16,661 bases of DNA from CAXBCP01 sp038120765 (lineage in GTDB: Bacteria; Pseudomonadota; Alphaproteobacteria; MPNO01; UBA830): assembly GCA_038120765.1 (NCBI GenBank), contig JAYOMI010000079.1, forward strand, positions 1 to 16,661. Direction: 5' to 3'. Of the stretch, positions 7,261-14,272 are shown piece by piece; positions within the stretch are counted from its first letter, which is position 1, and each line of letters begins with the position of its first letter. The translations under genes and the position numbers were made by a program. Under the pieces are notes generated by a model. It searched no databases, was not told the DNA's origin, and worked only from the letters and a program-made list of their open reading frames with translations.

Positions 7261-7446
7261 CTATCCGGCTGTGGCGAACACATACATCGACACGCATGCC
7301 AGGATCAGCCCGGCATTTAGCGGCCAGAACCCGCGCTTGCGGGCATCGTCATCCAGTTTCTTGTTGGTCAGCGTGCGAAAACCGATCACCACGAGCAACA
7401 GTCCTCCACCAAGTGCCGCGCCCAGCAGCAGCGGTATCAAATCCAT
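7261..7446 (-). CDS. small two-helix membrane protein
   Basis: The 61-residue product has two predicted transmembrane helices, at about 4-23 (IPLLLGAALGGGLLLVVIGF) and 39-59 (GFWPLNAGLILACVSMYVF). A charged cytoplasmic or periplasmic loop, TNKKLDDDARKR, joins them. I do not recognise a family. It starts 15 bp after the stop of the cinA-like gene on the same strand, so it is probably translated from the same transcript. Its stop lies one base from the convergent glycosyltransferase pseudogene. The codon use fits, but the ribosome-binding site is weak (GGCGGCGG). It is probably real; the function is unknown. Confidence 0.7.
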   Translation of the reverse strand: MDLIPLLLGAALGGGLLLVVIGFRTLTNKKLDDDARKRGFWPLNAGLILACVSMYVFATAG

Positions 7447-7461
7447 CGCAGCCGCCGCCAG

Positions 7462-8259
7462 TTAATCGTCAACGTGAGAGGTAGACTGCGCCGTCTTCAG
7501 GTCTTCCTCCACCGGATTTCCGCCGATATCGCGCAGTATCTGCATCAGTTCGCCGATCACCTGGTCGAGCCGGTCCGGATCGGTGCCACGGGCGACGACG
7601 GAGACGCGGAATCCGACGTCCCGCATCTGCGGATAGGAACCGATATCGATTTCCTTGAAGCGCGCCTGCACCATCGCCAGTGGCTCCGCAATCGTACCTT
7701 CGGGCAGATCGACGGCGAGGCCGCGCGCCTGGACGGTTTTCCCGCCTTTCAGGTGCGCTTTCGCCTCCTGGAACATGCCCTGCATGATGCGCGGCACGCC
7801 GGCCATAACGAACACGTTGCCGATCATGTAGCCGGGGGCGGCACTGACCTCGTTCCTGATCAGCACCGCGCCTTCGGGGAAGGTCGCCATACGCATCCGG
7901 GCCTCGTTCATTTCGGAATTGCCCCGGTTCTTCATGTAGGAGTTCAGCAAATCCACGATTTCCTGATCCCGGTACATTTTCACCCCGAAAGCTTCGGCGA
8001 TGCATTCCGACGTGATGTCGTCATGTGTCGGCCCGATACCGCCGGTGGTGAATACATAGTCGAATTCGGCGCGGCACTGATTGACGGTCTCGACGATCTT
8101 TTCCCGGATATCGGGGATCACCCGCGCTTCGCGCATCTGGATGCCGATCTCGTTCAGTTCCGTTGCGAGGAAGTTGAGATTCTTGTCCTGCGTCCGGCCC
8201 GAAAGAATTTCGTTTCCGATCAGGATCAGGCACGCAGTAACGATGTCTTTGTCAGCCAT
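7462..8259 (-). CDS. CinA N-terminal (molybdopterin-binding) domain protein
   Basis: The product is 265 residues. The MoCF/MogA-like domain covers about 5-175 with the hallmarks LILIGNEILSG and FTTGGIGPTHDD. It is followed by the KOW-less tail typical of short alphaproteobacterial CinA homologues. The C-terminal nicotinamide-nucleotide amidase domain of full-length CinA is absent, so the name "competence/damage-inducible protein A" is historical and the enzymatic role (possibly ADP-ribose-type hydrolysis) is unproven here. The start MADKD is chosen because homology begins there and GGAAA precedes it. A longer frame to 8592 would run antisense through sfsA. It is divergent from sfsA and followed by the small membrane protein gene. 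Confidence 0.9.
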   Translation of the reverse strand: MADKDIVTACLILIGNEILSGRTQDKNLNFLATELNEIGIQMREARVIPDIREKIVETVNQCRAEFDYVFTTGGIGPTHDDITSECIAEAFGVKMYRDQEIVDLLNSYMKNRGNSEMNEARMRMATFPEGAVLIRNEVSAAPGYMIGNVFVMAGVPRIMQGMFQEAKAHLKGGKTVQARGLAVDLPEGTIAEPLAMVQARFKEIDIGSYPQMRDVGFRVSVVARGTDPDRLDQVIGELMQILRDIGGNPVEEDLKTAQSTSHVDD

Positions 8260-8285
8260 GAATTTTTCCGATTTTCTGTACGGAC

Positions 8286-8314
8286 TGTATAGCCGAGACC
8301 GTCCGCCGTTGAAA
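8286..8314 (-). promoter_or_regulatory. candidate promoter of the cinA-like gene
   Basis: On the minus strand TTTCAA (8314-8309) and TATACA (8291-8286) are separated by exactly 17 bases, placing the transcript start near 8279, about 20 bases before the ATG. The -10 is good and the -35 is weak. Read on the plus strand, the same bases 8309-8314 give TTGAAA, which could also be a -35 for sfsA, with TAGGGT 17 bases further as a poor -10. Confidence 0.35.
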
Positions 8315-8343
8315 GCATCCCGAGCGCCGTTTAGGGTGCGCCG

Positions 8344-9045
8344 ATGGAGTTTCCGGATCCCCTGCTGCGCGGCCGTCTTATCAAGCGGTACAAGCGTTTT
8401 ATGGCCGATGTCGTTCTCGAATCCGGCGACACGGTGACGGCACACTGCGCCAATACCGGCGCCATGCTGGGCGTACAGGAACCGGAGTCCGAAGTCTGGC
8501 TGTCGCCTGCCCGCAATCCGGACCGCAAGCTGAAATTTACCTGGGAGCTGATCCGTATCGGCGACGGACTGGTCGGCATCAACACCGCGCATCCGAACAA
8601 AATCGTCTCCGAAGCGATCGAAAGCGGGAAAATCCCGGAACTTGGCGGGTATGCGAGCCTGCGACGCGAGGTCAAATACGGGAAGAATTCACGCATCGAT
8701 ATTCTGCTGTGCGACGACGGACGGCCGGACTGTTATGTCGAGATCAAGAACGTTCACCTGATGCGGAAAGCAGGCCTTGCCGAATTTCCCGATTCCGTCT
8801 CGACCCGCGCCGCGAAACATCAGGGCGAACTGGCGGAAATGGTGAAACAGGGCGCGCGCGCGGTCACGATGTATCTTTGTCAGCGCGAAGACTGCGACCG
8901 TTTCGCGCTCGCCGGCGATATCGACCCGGATTATGCCACTGCCGCCGCCGCCGCGCGCGCGGCCGGCGTGGAATCTCTTTGCTATGCCTGCACGCTGACC
9001 CCGCAGGGCATCACCGTCGCCCGGCAGATTGAAATATCGTATTAG
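8344..9045 (+). CDS. sfsA: SfsA family protein
   Basis: The 233-residue product matches SfsA, the sugar fermentation stimulation protein, in length and motifs: an N-terminal small beta domain (PLLRGRLIKRYKRF), HCANTGAML, VGINTAHPNK, then RIDILL and CYVEIKNVHL. The Asp and Glu-x-Lys in the last two motifs fit the PD-(D/E)xK nuclease-like fold attributed to its C-terminal domain. The block DRFALAGDIDPDYA is also typical. SfsA was described as a DNA-binding factor affecting maltose genes in Escherichia coli, but its general job is unclear. AGGG precedes the ATG by 8 bases. It starts a plus-strand run with a GST gene 17 bp downstream and then map. The sfsA and map genes are commonly close together in alphaproteobacteria. 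Confidence 0.95.
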   Translation: MEFPDPLLRGRLIKRYKRFMADVVLESGDTVTAHCANTGAMLGVQEPESEVWLSPARNPDRKLKFTWELIRIGDGLVGINTAHPNKIVSEAIESGKIPELGGYASLRREVKYGKNSRIDILLCDDGRPDCYVEIKNVHLMRKAGLAEFPDSVSTRAAKHQGELAEMVKQGARAVTMYLCQREDCDRFALAGDIDPDYATAAAAARAAGVESLCYACTLTPQGITVARQIEISY

Positions 9046-9062
9046 AAACAAGGCTCTAGATT

Positions 9063-9827
9063 ATGCTCGAACTGTACCATGCGAATCATTCGACCTGCAG
9101 CCAGAAGGTCCGCCTGTGCATGGCGGAAAAGGGGCTGAGCTTCACGGGACACCTGATCAACCTTGCCACCAAGGAACAACTCGACCCGGAATACCTCAAA
9201 ATCAATCCGAACGGCGTCGTTCCGTCGCTTGTGCATGACGGCCTGACCATCATCGATTCCAGTGTCATCTGCGAATATCTCGATGAAGTCTTTCCCGATA
9301 AACCTCTGACACCGGATAACGCATACGACCGTGCTCGAATGCGCAAATGGATGCGCTACATTGAGGAAGTGCCGACGGCGGCTGTCCGGTTCCCCTCCTT
9401 CAATATGGCGTTCCTGCCCCGGTTCGACGGGCTGGACGAAGAAAGTTTTATCGAGGAGCAGGCCGACGTCCGGCCGCTGCGCAAGGGCTTCTTCCGGCGC
9501 ATGGGGCCGACAGGTTTCTCGGACGCCGATATCGAAGAATCCTTCGACCAGATCACGAAAACCGCCCAGCGTATGGAAGAGGCGCTGGCGAACGGACCCT
9601 GGCTGCTGGGAGATATGTACACGCTGGCCGATGTCATCGTCGCACCGCTGATCGACCGCATGGCAGATCTCGGCCTCTCACACTTGTGGGAAGACCCCTG
9701 CCCGCGTGTGACGGACTGGTACGCACGCATTCAGGCACGGCCGGCCTTTGCGGAAGCTTTCTATCCCGGCGCAAGGCTGACCGAATTTCTCGATATTCGT
9801 CCGTGGTCGAAGAATGCGCAGGGCTGA
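9063..9827 (+). CDS. glutathione S-transferase family protein
   Basis: The 254-residue product has a thioredoxin-like N-terminal domain (1-80) and an all-helical C-terminal domain (about 90-240). The candidate catalytic residue is among Ser10, Cys12 and Ser13 in HSTCSQKVRL. The cis-proline motif is GVVPSL (Pro54), and DSSVICEYL (65-73) provides the glutathione gamma-glutamyl contact, with Asp65-Ser66 replacing the usual Glu-Ser. The C-terminal capping motif LADVIVAPLIDRM is present. The protein is longer than a standard 200-220-residue GST because of an insertion rich in aromatic and charged residues at about 110-160, which recalls beta-etherase or LigE/LigF-like groups, but substrate assignment is not possible. 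It lies 17 bp after sfsA, so it is likely co-transcribed. Confidence 0.92.
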   Translation: MLELYHANHSTCSQKVRLCMAEKGLSFTGHLINLATKEQLDPEYLKINPNGVVPSLVHDGLTIIDSSVICEYLDEVFPDKPLTPDNAYDRARMRKWMRYIEEVPTAAVRFPSFNMAFLPRFDGLDEESFIEEQADVRPLRKGFFRRMGPTGFSDADIEESFDQITKTAQRMEEALANGPWLLGDMYTLADVIVAPLIDRMADLGLSHLWEDPCPRVTDWYARIQARPAFAEAFYPGARLTEFLDIRPWSKNAQG

Positions 9828-9938
9828 AAGCGCCGGCAACCGAATTTTCGCTTTTCGGGATTAACGCGCTATATAGGGACTTCTGGACCCTGCGGGCCGT
9901 CTGGCCTTATAAACGGTGAAAATTCAAGACAGGACGAT

Positions 9939-10769
9939 ATGAACGAGACGTTCACCCCATATAACGAACCCGACCTCGGCGCGCCGACGGGAATCGTCAT
10001 TCACGGCCCGGACGAGTTCGAAGGCATGCGGAAAGCCGGTCGCCTGGCCGCGGAATGCCTGGACATGATCACGGAACATGTCGCGCCCGGCGTCACGACG
10101 GACGAATTGAACCGTCTCTGTCACCTGTTCACGCTGGATCATGGTGCCGTGCCGGCCCCGCTCGGCTATCGCGGTTTTCCCAAATCGATCTGTACGTCGG
10201 TCAACCACGTGGTCTGTCACGGTATTCCCGGCGACAAGGTGCTGCGCGAAGGCGATATCGTGAATATCGACGTCACACCGATCCTCGATGGCTGGTACGG
10301 TGATTCATCGCGCATGTTCCCGGTCGGCAAGATCGGCGTGAAGGCCCAGCGGCTGATAGATGTGACACACGAATCCCTCATGCTGGCGATCGATATCGTC
10401 AAGCCCGGCACGACGCTGGGCGATATCGGTCATGCCATCCAGTCCTTCGTCGAAAGCAACCGGTTTTCCGTAGTCCGCGATTTCTGCGGTCACGGGCTTG
10501 GGCGAACCTTCCATTCGCCGCCGAGCGTGCTGCATTACGGCAATCCGGGCGAAGGGCTGGCGCTCCGCGAAGGGATGTTCTTCACGATCGAACCGATGGT
10601 GAATGCCGGACGGCCCGAAACCAAGATCCTGTCCGACGGCTGGACCGCCGTTACCAAGGACCGGTCCGCCAGCGCCCAGTTCGAACACACGCTCGGCGTC
10701 ACGGCGGACGGCGTCGAAATCTTCACGTTATCGCCCAAGGGATACGACAAGCCGCCCTACGGCGGCTGA
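9939..10769 (+). CDS. map: type I methionine aminopeptidase
   Basis: This enzyme removes the initiator methionine from new proteins. All five metal ligands are present: Asp111 (NIDVT), Asp122 (GDSSRMF), His185 (CGHGLG), Glu218 (TIEPM) and Glu249 (QFEHT). Substrate-binding His94 lies in VVCHGIPG. At 276 residues it is slightly longer than the Escherichia coli enzyme because of an N-terminal extension of about 12 residues. An AGGA Shine-Dalgarno precedes the ATG. The 111-bp gap before it holds a TATATA element (9871-9876 region) that may be a -10, so map may have its own promoter. The end of the gene forms a perfect hairpin around the stop codon. Confidence 0.97.
   Translation: MNETFTPYNEPDLGAPTGIVIHGPDEFEGMRKAGRLAAECLDMITEHVAPGVTTDELNRLCHLFTLDHGAVPAPLGYRGFPKSICTSVNHVVCHGIPGDKVLREGDIVNIDVTPILDGWYGDSSRMFPVGKIGVKAQRLIDVTHESLMLAIDIVKPGTTLGDIGHAIQSFVESNRFSVVRDFCGHGLGRTFHSPPSVLHYGNPGEGLALREGMFFTIEPMVNAGRPETKILSDGWTAVTKDRSASAQFEHTLGVTADGVEIFTLSPKGYDKPPYGG
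10750..10767. repeat. perfect hairpin at the map stop codon
   Basis: AGCCGCC (10750-10756), loop CTAC and GGCGGCT (10761-10767) form a perfect 7-bp GC-rich stem whose last base begins the map stop codon. No T-run follows on either strand, so it is not a standard intrinsic terminator. It lies in the 30-bp gap zone between convergent map and metallo-hydrolase genes and may slow polymerase or protect the 3' end. Confidence 0.5.
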
Positions 10770-10799
10770 GCGCAAATATCGGCTTCTGACAGGGACGGC

Positions 10800-11672
10800 T
10801 CAGTGGCCCTCCAGGAAAACCACTTCGGGCGTCGTCGGCATATCGCGGAGACTGAGCGTAATACTGCTCGACGGGTGTTTCCGGACTTTCCAGCTGTTCT
10901 GCGCCCGGGCGATGAACGCTTCCACGCTGCCCATCGATCCGAAGTGCATTGGGATAATCATCCGCGCCTTGATATCGCCGAGGACACGGAACAATTCCTC
11001 ATGGCTCATGGTCCACATCCCGTCGATCGGGGCAAACGCGATATCGATCGGCCCCAGCGCGCGCAGCTGGTTCTCCGACAGGTAGTGATGCAGATGGCTG
11101 ATATGCACCGCGCAAAGCCCCGCCGCCTCGAACACGAACATCGAATTGCCGTTTGACAGCTTGCCGTCGCCACGGTCGAAAAGATTGGTCGGTACGTTGC
11201 GCACCCGGAGGTCCCGGAACAACAGGTTATGCTTGGCGATACCGCCATCCGGGTCCCAGCCGGGCAGAACGTGCTCGATGCCTTTCATTGGCGCATAGGA
11301 AAAATGGCTGTCATGGGTCTTGTTCATGGTCACGATATGCGGCAGGCGTCCGCCCTGCACGTAATCGTTATAGTCGGTCTGGGCCCGCGCGCCTTCCGGC
11401 GTTTCGATCTCGAACGTGGCATGTGCCACGAAAGTGATCTTCATATGGTTTCGCGGCACGGCGGTCGGCGCCTGGCTTTGGGCGGTCCCGGTCGCGGCTT
11501 TCAGGAACGAAGCCTTCTGGAAATACGGGTGGAGAGTTAAACTTGGCGCCGGCGCCTGTGCCATCCCGGCACAGGATGCATGAACAACCTGGGGAAAGCC
11601 GGCAGCAGCGGCCACAATCGCACCGGCGAGGCCAAGTGTCGTGATACGGCGGACAAGCGAATTCATATTCAT
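10800..11672 (-). CDS. exported metallo-beta-lactamase-fold hydrolase (UlaG-like)
   Basis: The 290-residue product has a signal peptide (basic LVRRI, hydrophobic core to about residue 29, cleavage likely after VVHA), so it acts in the periplasm. The fold is recognisable from the UlaG-like start ITFVAHATFEIETPEG, followed by a loop with Asp100. It continues with HISHLHHYLSE (His190, 193, 195, 196) and IPMHFGS (His243). The usual THxHxDH metal motif is replaced by KTHDSHFSY (His120/His123), so the second metal site may be changed. The substrate is unknown. GGGAG precedes the first ATG; a second ATG two codons on has GAGG at a suitable distance. It converges with map and is divergent from the TAXI gene, sharing a 132-bp upstream region with it. 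Confidence 0.85.
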   Translation of the reverse strand: MNMNSLVRRITTLGLAGAIVAAAAGFPQVVHASCAGMAQAPAPSLTLHPYFQKASFLKAATGTAQSQAPTAVPRNHMKITFVAHATFEIETPEGARAQTDYNDYVQGGRLPHIVTMNKTHDSHFSYAPMKGIEHVLPGWDPDGGIAKHNLLFRDLRVRNVPTNLFDRGDGKLSNGNSMFVFEAAGLCAVHISHLHHYLSENQLRALGPIDIAFAPIDGMWTMSHEELFRVLGDIKARMIIPMHFGSMGSVEAFIARAQNSWKVRKHPSSSITLSLRDMPTTPEVVFLEGH

Positions 11673-11804
11673 CCTCGGTCTCCCTGAACGTCGCCATCGC
11701 CATAATCCTATCAGCGAATTCCGCAGCGAGAAATGGCGAGACGACTACTTCATCGGATGATAAGAATTTCTCAAGATCTGGCGTAGCTACGGAAAGACAC
11801 GGTC

Positions 11805-13163
11805 ATGGCGGGTAAAAACCGTCCCAATCTCATCAAACGGATGCTGCGCGGCACGCTCGCGGCAAAACTCGGCGTGCTGGGACCGCCGCTCGTGATCATC
11901 GCCATCGGCTTTGCCGTCGCCGGCCGCTTTATCCAGCCTGCCCCGCCCGACAGCCTGACCATCGCCAGTGGCGGCACGTCGGGCGCGTATTACGCCTATG
12001 CGCAGAAAAACAAGGAAATCCTGGCCCGCGAAGGCGTGGAGTTGAAGATTGAGGTCACATCCGGCTCGGTCAAAAATCTGGAGATGCTGCGCAGCGGCGA
12101 GGTCGACGCCGCCTTCCTGCAAAGCGGAATCGGCAAACCGGACGATTAAGCCGAGCTTTTCTAGCTCTGATGCCTCTACTTCGATCCGCTCTGGCTATTC
12201 CAGCGCGCCGGGTCCAGGTTTTATCTGCTAAGCGACCTCAAAGGCCGGACAGTCGCCATCGGCGGCGTCGGGTCAGGCACACGGACCTTCGTAGAGCCGA
12301 TCCTCGCCCGCAACGGTATCGACCGGCAGAATACACGAATCCTTGACCAGGGCGGCAAGCCCTCGTCGGACGCCCTGTTGCGCGGGGAAATCGACGCCGC
12401 CTTCTATATCGCGTCGGCGGAATCGCCCGTGATCCGCACACTCATCGAAGACAAGAACCTGGAACTGATGAACTTCAAGCGCGCGGAGGCCTATACGCGC
12501 CATTACCTGTATATGTCGAAAGTGTTACTGCCCCGCGGCCTGGTCAGCTTCAGGGACGACGTGCCGGCAACCGACAAGACGATGCTGGCGGCGGCCGCGA
12601 CGATGGTCATAAACGACCAGCTTCACCCGGCCCTGCGCACCCTGCTGCTGCGCGCGATGACCGAAATTCACGCCCCTGGCGGGCTCTTCGAACGGCCCCG
12701 GGAATTCCCGTCGGCCAAATATCTCGACTTTCCCCTGACCGACAAGGCCAAACGCTATATCGAGGACGGCCCGTCCCTGCTCGACCGCTACCTGCCCTAT
12801 TGGGTCTCTGACATGATCGTCCGCCTGTCGATCCTGCTCCTGCCGCTGGTCACCCTCTTGATCCCCCTGATGCGGATTGTGCCGCAGCTCTACAAGTGGC
12901 GGATGCGGTCGCGGATCGTGCGCTGGTACAAGGACATGGTCGCCGTCGAGGCACAGGTCCGCGATGCGACGACCGCAGAGGAACGCAAGGCCGCCTTCGA
13001 CCGGCTGGAGGAAATCGACGAGGAAGTCAGCCAGGTCAGCGTACCGGTCGGCTACCGCGACATGCACTACACGCTGCGCTTCCACATCGACCTGATGCGC
13101 AACATGCTCCACCGCAAGGCGGATGAGGCCGGAGAGACGGAAGAAAATATCACGAAAGCCTGA
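11805..13163 (+). pseudogene. membrane-anchored TAXI-family substrate-binding protein, broken by three in-frame stops
   Basis: A single frame of 452 codons is coherent from ATG to TGA except for TAA (12147-12149), TAG (12162-12164) and TGA (12168-12170). The first 114 residues have a membrane anchor (about 22-42) and the TAXI binding-domain start LTIASGGTSGAYYAYA and SVKNLEMLRSGEVDAAFLQ. After the stops come LYFDPLWLFQR, DLKGRTVAIGGVGSGTRTF and EIDAAFYIAS. A second membrane helix (about 335-360) and a cytoplasmic charged tail (to 452) follow. TAXI proteins bind solutes for TRAP transporters or act as receptors. The frame is unchanged, so substitutions, not indels, broke it. The stops fall in the conserved ligand-site region. 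No good restart codon follows. It is almost certainly inactive as a full protein. Confidence 0.88.
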
Positions 13164-13175
13164 TCCAACGTCGAT

Positions 13176-13661
13176 CTAGGCGAAAGAATACATATCCATC
13201 GCGAGCGAGCCGTAGGAATAGCTCGAATGAATGCGTTCGGCGGAGGCATCCGGACCGCCCGCCCCCAGTGCTGTGAACAACGGCAGGAAATGTTCGTCGG
13301 ATAGATAGCTCCGGCGCGCATGGGGAGCGGTGTTTTCCCAGTCGGCCAGCTCTGCAATCCGCCCATGGGCAAGCGCATACGCGACCCAGTCGGCAAACTC
13401 GACCACCCAGTCGTGTCCCTCCCCCTCGGGCTCGGACCGGTTCATTTCGCGCAGATTGTGGGTGATGTTGCCCGATCCGATCACGAGGATTCCCTCATCG
13501 CGCAACGGCGCGAGGGCCGCGCCGATACCAAGCTGATGCGCCGCGCCCAGCGGGGTTTCGATGGAAATCTGCGCCACCGGGATATCCGCCCCCGGATACA
13601 TCAGCACCGGCCGCCGCAACGATCGTTTCGCTCGCGTCGCGGCGGCCGGGACCACCAACAC
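13176..13661 (-). pseudogene. 5'-truncated 4,5-DOPA extradiol dioxygenase (LigB-type) remnant
   Basis: Homology begins at about residue 20 (LMYPGADIPVAQISIE) and continues through GILVIGSGNITHNLRE, SDEHFLPLFTALGA and the C-terminal GSLAMDMYSFA. Together these are the C-terminal part, about 140 residues, of a family normally near 260. The N-terminal part with the first metal histidines and the usual DHGxWVP motif before LMYP is missing. In its place the frame reads a low-information stretch from GTG at 13661, rich in Ala and Arg. Bases just upstream (GATCGTTGCGGCGGC) may be a frameshifted relic of DHGGW. Only one of the zinc ligands (His in DEHFLPL) is clearly retained, so it cannot be a functional dioxygenase. 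It follows MaoC on the same strand after a 126-bp gap and converges on the TAXI pseudogene 12 bp away. Confidence 0.8.
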
Positions 13662-13787
13662 CCGTCAGTGGTAGACGGGCCTCCCTACGTGGCGCGGTCG
13701 CCTTTGGCGGCGCCCGTTGGCACAGGACATTTAAGACTCTCACCCGAAATTAAGGCGGAAATAGGGCAGATCAGGGGCGGCAACTGT
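13661..13787. other. junction region between MaoC gene and dioxygenase remnant
   Basis: This 126-bp segment should, by the length of the missing dioxygenase N-terminus, be several hundred bases longer. It contains a hairpin CCCGTC/GACGGG (13661-13666 and 13674-13679) and a shorter CGCC/GGCG hairpin at 13699-13709. The stretch 13721-13765 is noticeably less GC-rich than its surroundings. No transposase gene or recognised terminal repeat is visible. It looks like a deletion or rearrangement scar. Confidence 0.4.
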
Positions 13788-14252
13788 TCAGTCTGCCGGC
13801 CGCCCCGCCATCATGCGTACCGCGCGGTATTCGAGGACCTTCTCGCCCTTCTGGTTCATCACGTTGTTCATCGTGGTGACGATGCCGCGGTTGCCCTTAC
13901 TGGTCGGCCGGACCGCGGTTACCTCCACCTCCGCATGGATCGTGTCTCCCGCGAAGACCGGCCAGAGGACCTTCGTTTCGACGTCGTGCAGCGCAAGGCC
14001 GGTCGTCTGCCTGGGGGACTTGCACAGCTGCCCCTCGGTCAGCGTATAGACCAGCGCCGCGGGCGAGACGCGTCCGCCCATGGGTCCGCCGCCGTGATCG
14101 CCGAAGGTCATGTCGGTGAACAGGGTTTCGACCATTCCCGTCACGCCGATGAAATTGACGATATCGGATTCGGTGATCGTGCGGTTCAGCGTCTTGAACT
14201 GTTCGCCGACGGTCAGGTCATCCCAGTACAGGCCGATGCCAAGGGTTCTCAT
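13788..14252 (-). CDS. MaoC-family dehydratase (hot-dog fold)
   Basis: The 154-residue product is the normal length of a single-domain MaoC hydratase. It begins YWDDLTVGEQFKTLNRTITESDIVNFIGVTG, the typical N-terminal strand and helix. It then has GGPMGGRVSPAALVYTLTEG, which corresponds to the hot-dog helix, and KVLWPVFAGDTIHAEVEV, the conserved late strands. The usual catalytic Asp-His pair (DxxPxHxD) is not obvious; an FTDMTFGDHGGG segment lies at that place, so activity may differ. Such proteins hydrate or dehydrate CoA thioesters. It starts 20 bp after the CoA-transferase stop, in the same operon, which supports a CoA-linked pathway. It is followed by the dioxygenase remnant. Confidence 0.9.
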   Translation of the reverse strand: MRTLGIGLYWDDLTVGEQFKTLNRTITESDIVNFIGVTGMVETLFTDMTFGDHGGGPMGGRVSPAALVYTLTEGQLCKSPRQTTGLALHDVETKVLWPVFAGDTIHAEVEVTAVRPTSKGNRGIVTTMNNVMNQKGEKVLEYRAVRMMAGRPAD

Positions 14253-14272
14253 GTCATTTCACTCCGCTGTTT

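Noticed and set aside
8260..8592. N-terminal extension of the cinA-like frame
   Set aside because: It would run antisense into sfsA; family homology and a ribosome-binding site fit the ATG at 8259.
6666..12170. Alternative genetic code as an explanation of the internal stops
   Set aside because: All three stop codons occur as internal stops and all three also end intact genes in the window, so no single reassignment accounts for them.
13661..13787. Insertion-sequence remnant in the junction region
   Set aside because: Only short hairpins are present; I could not identify paired terminal repeats, a target duplication or transposase fragments, so I report it only as a possible rearrangement scar.
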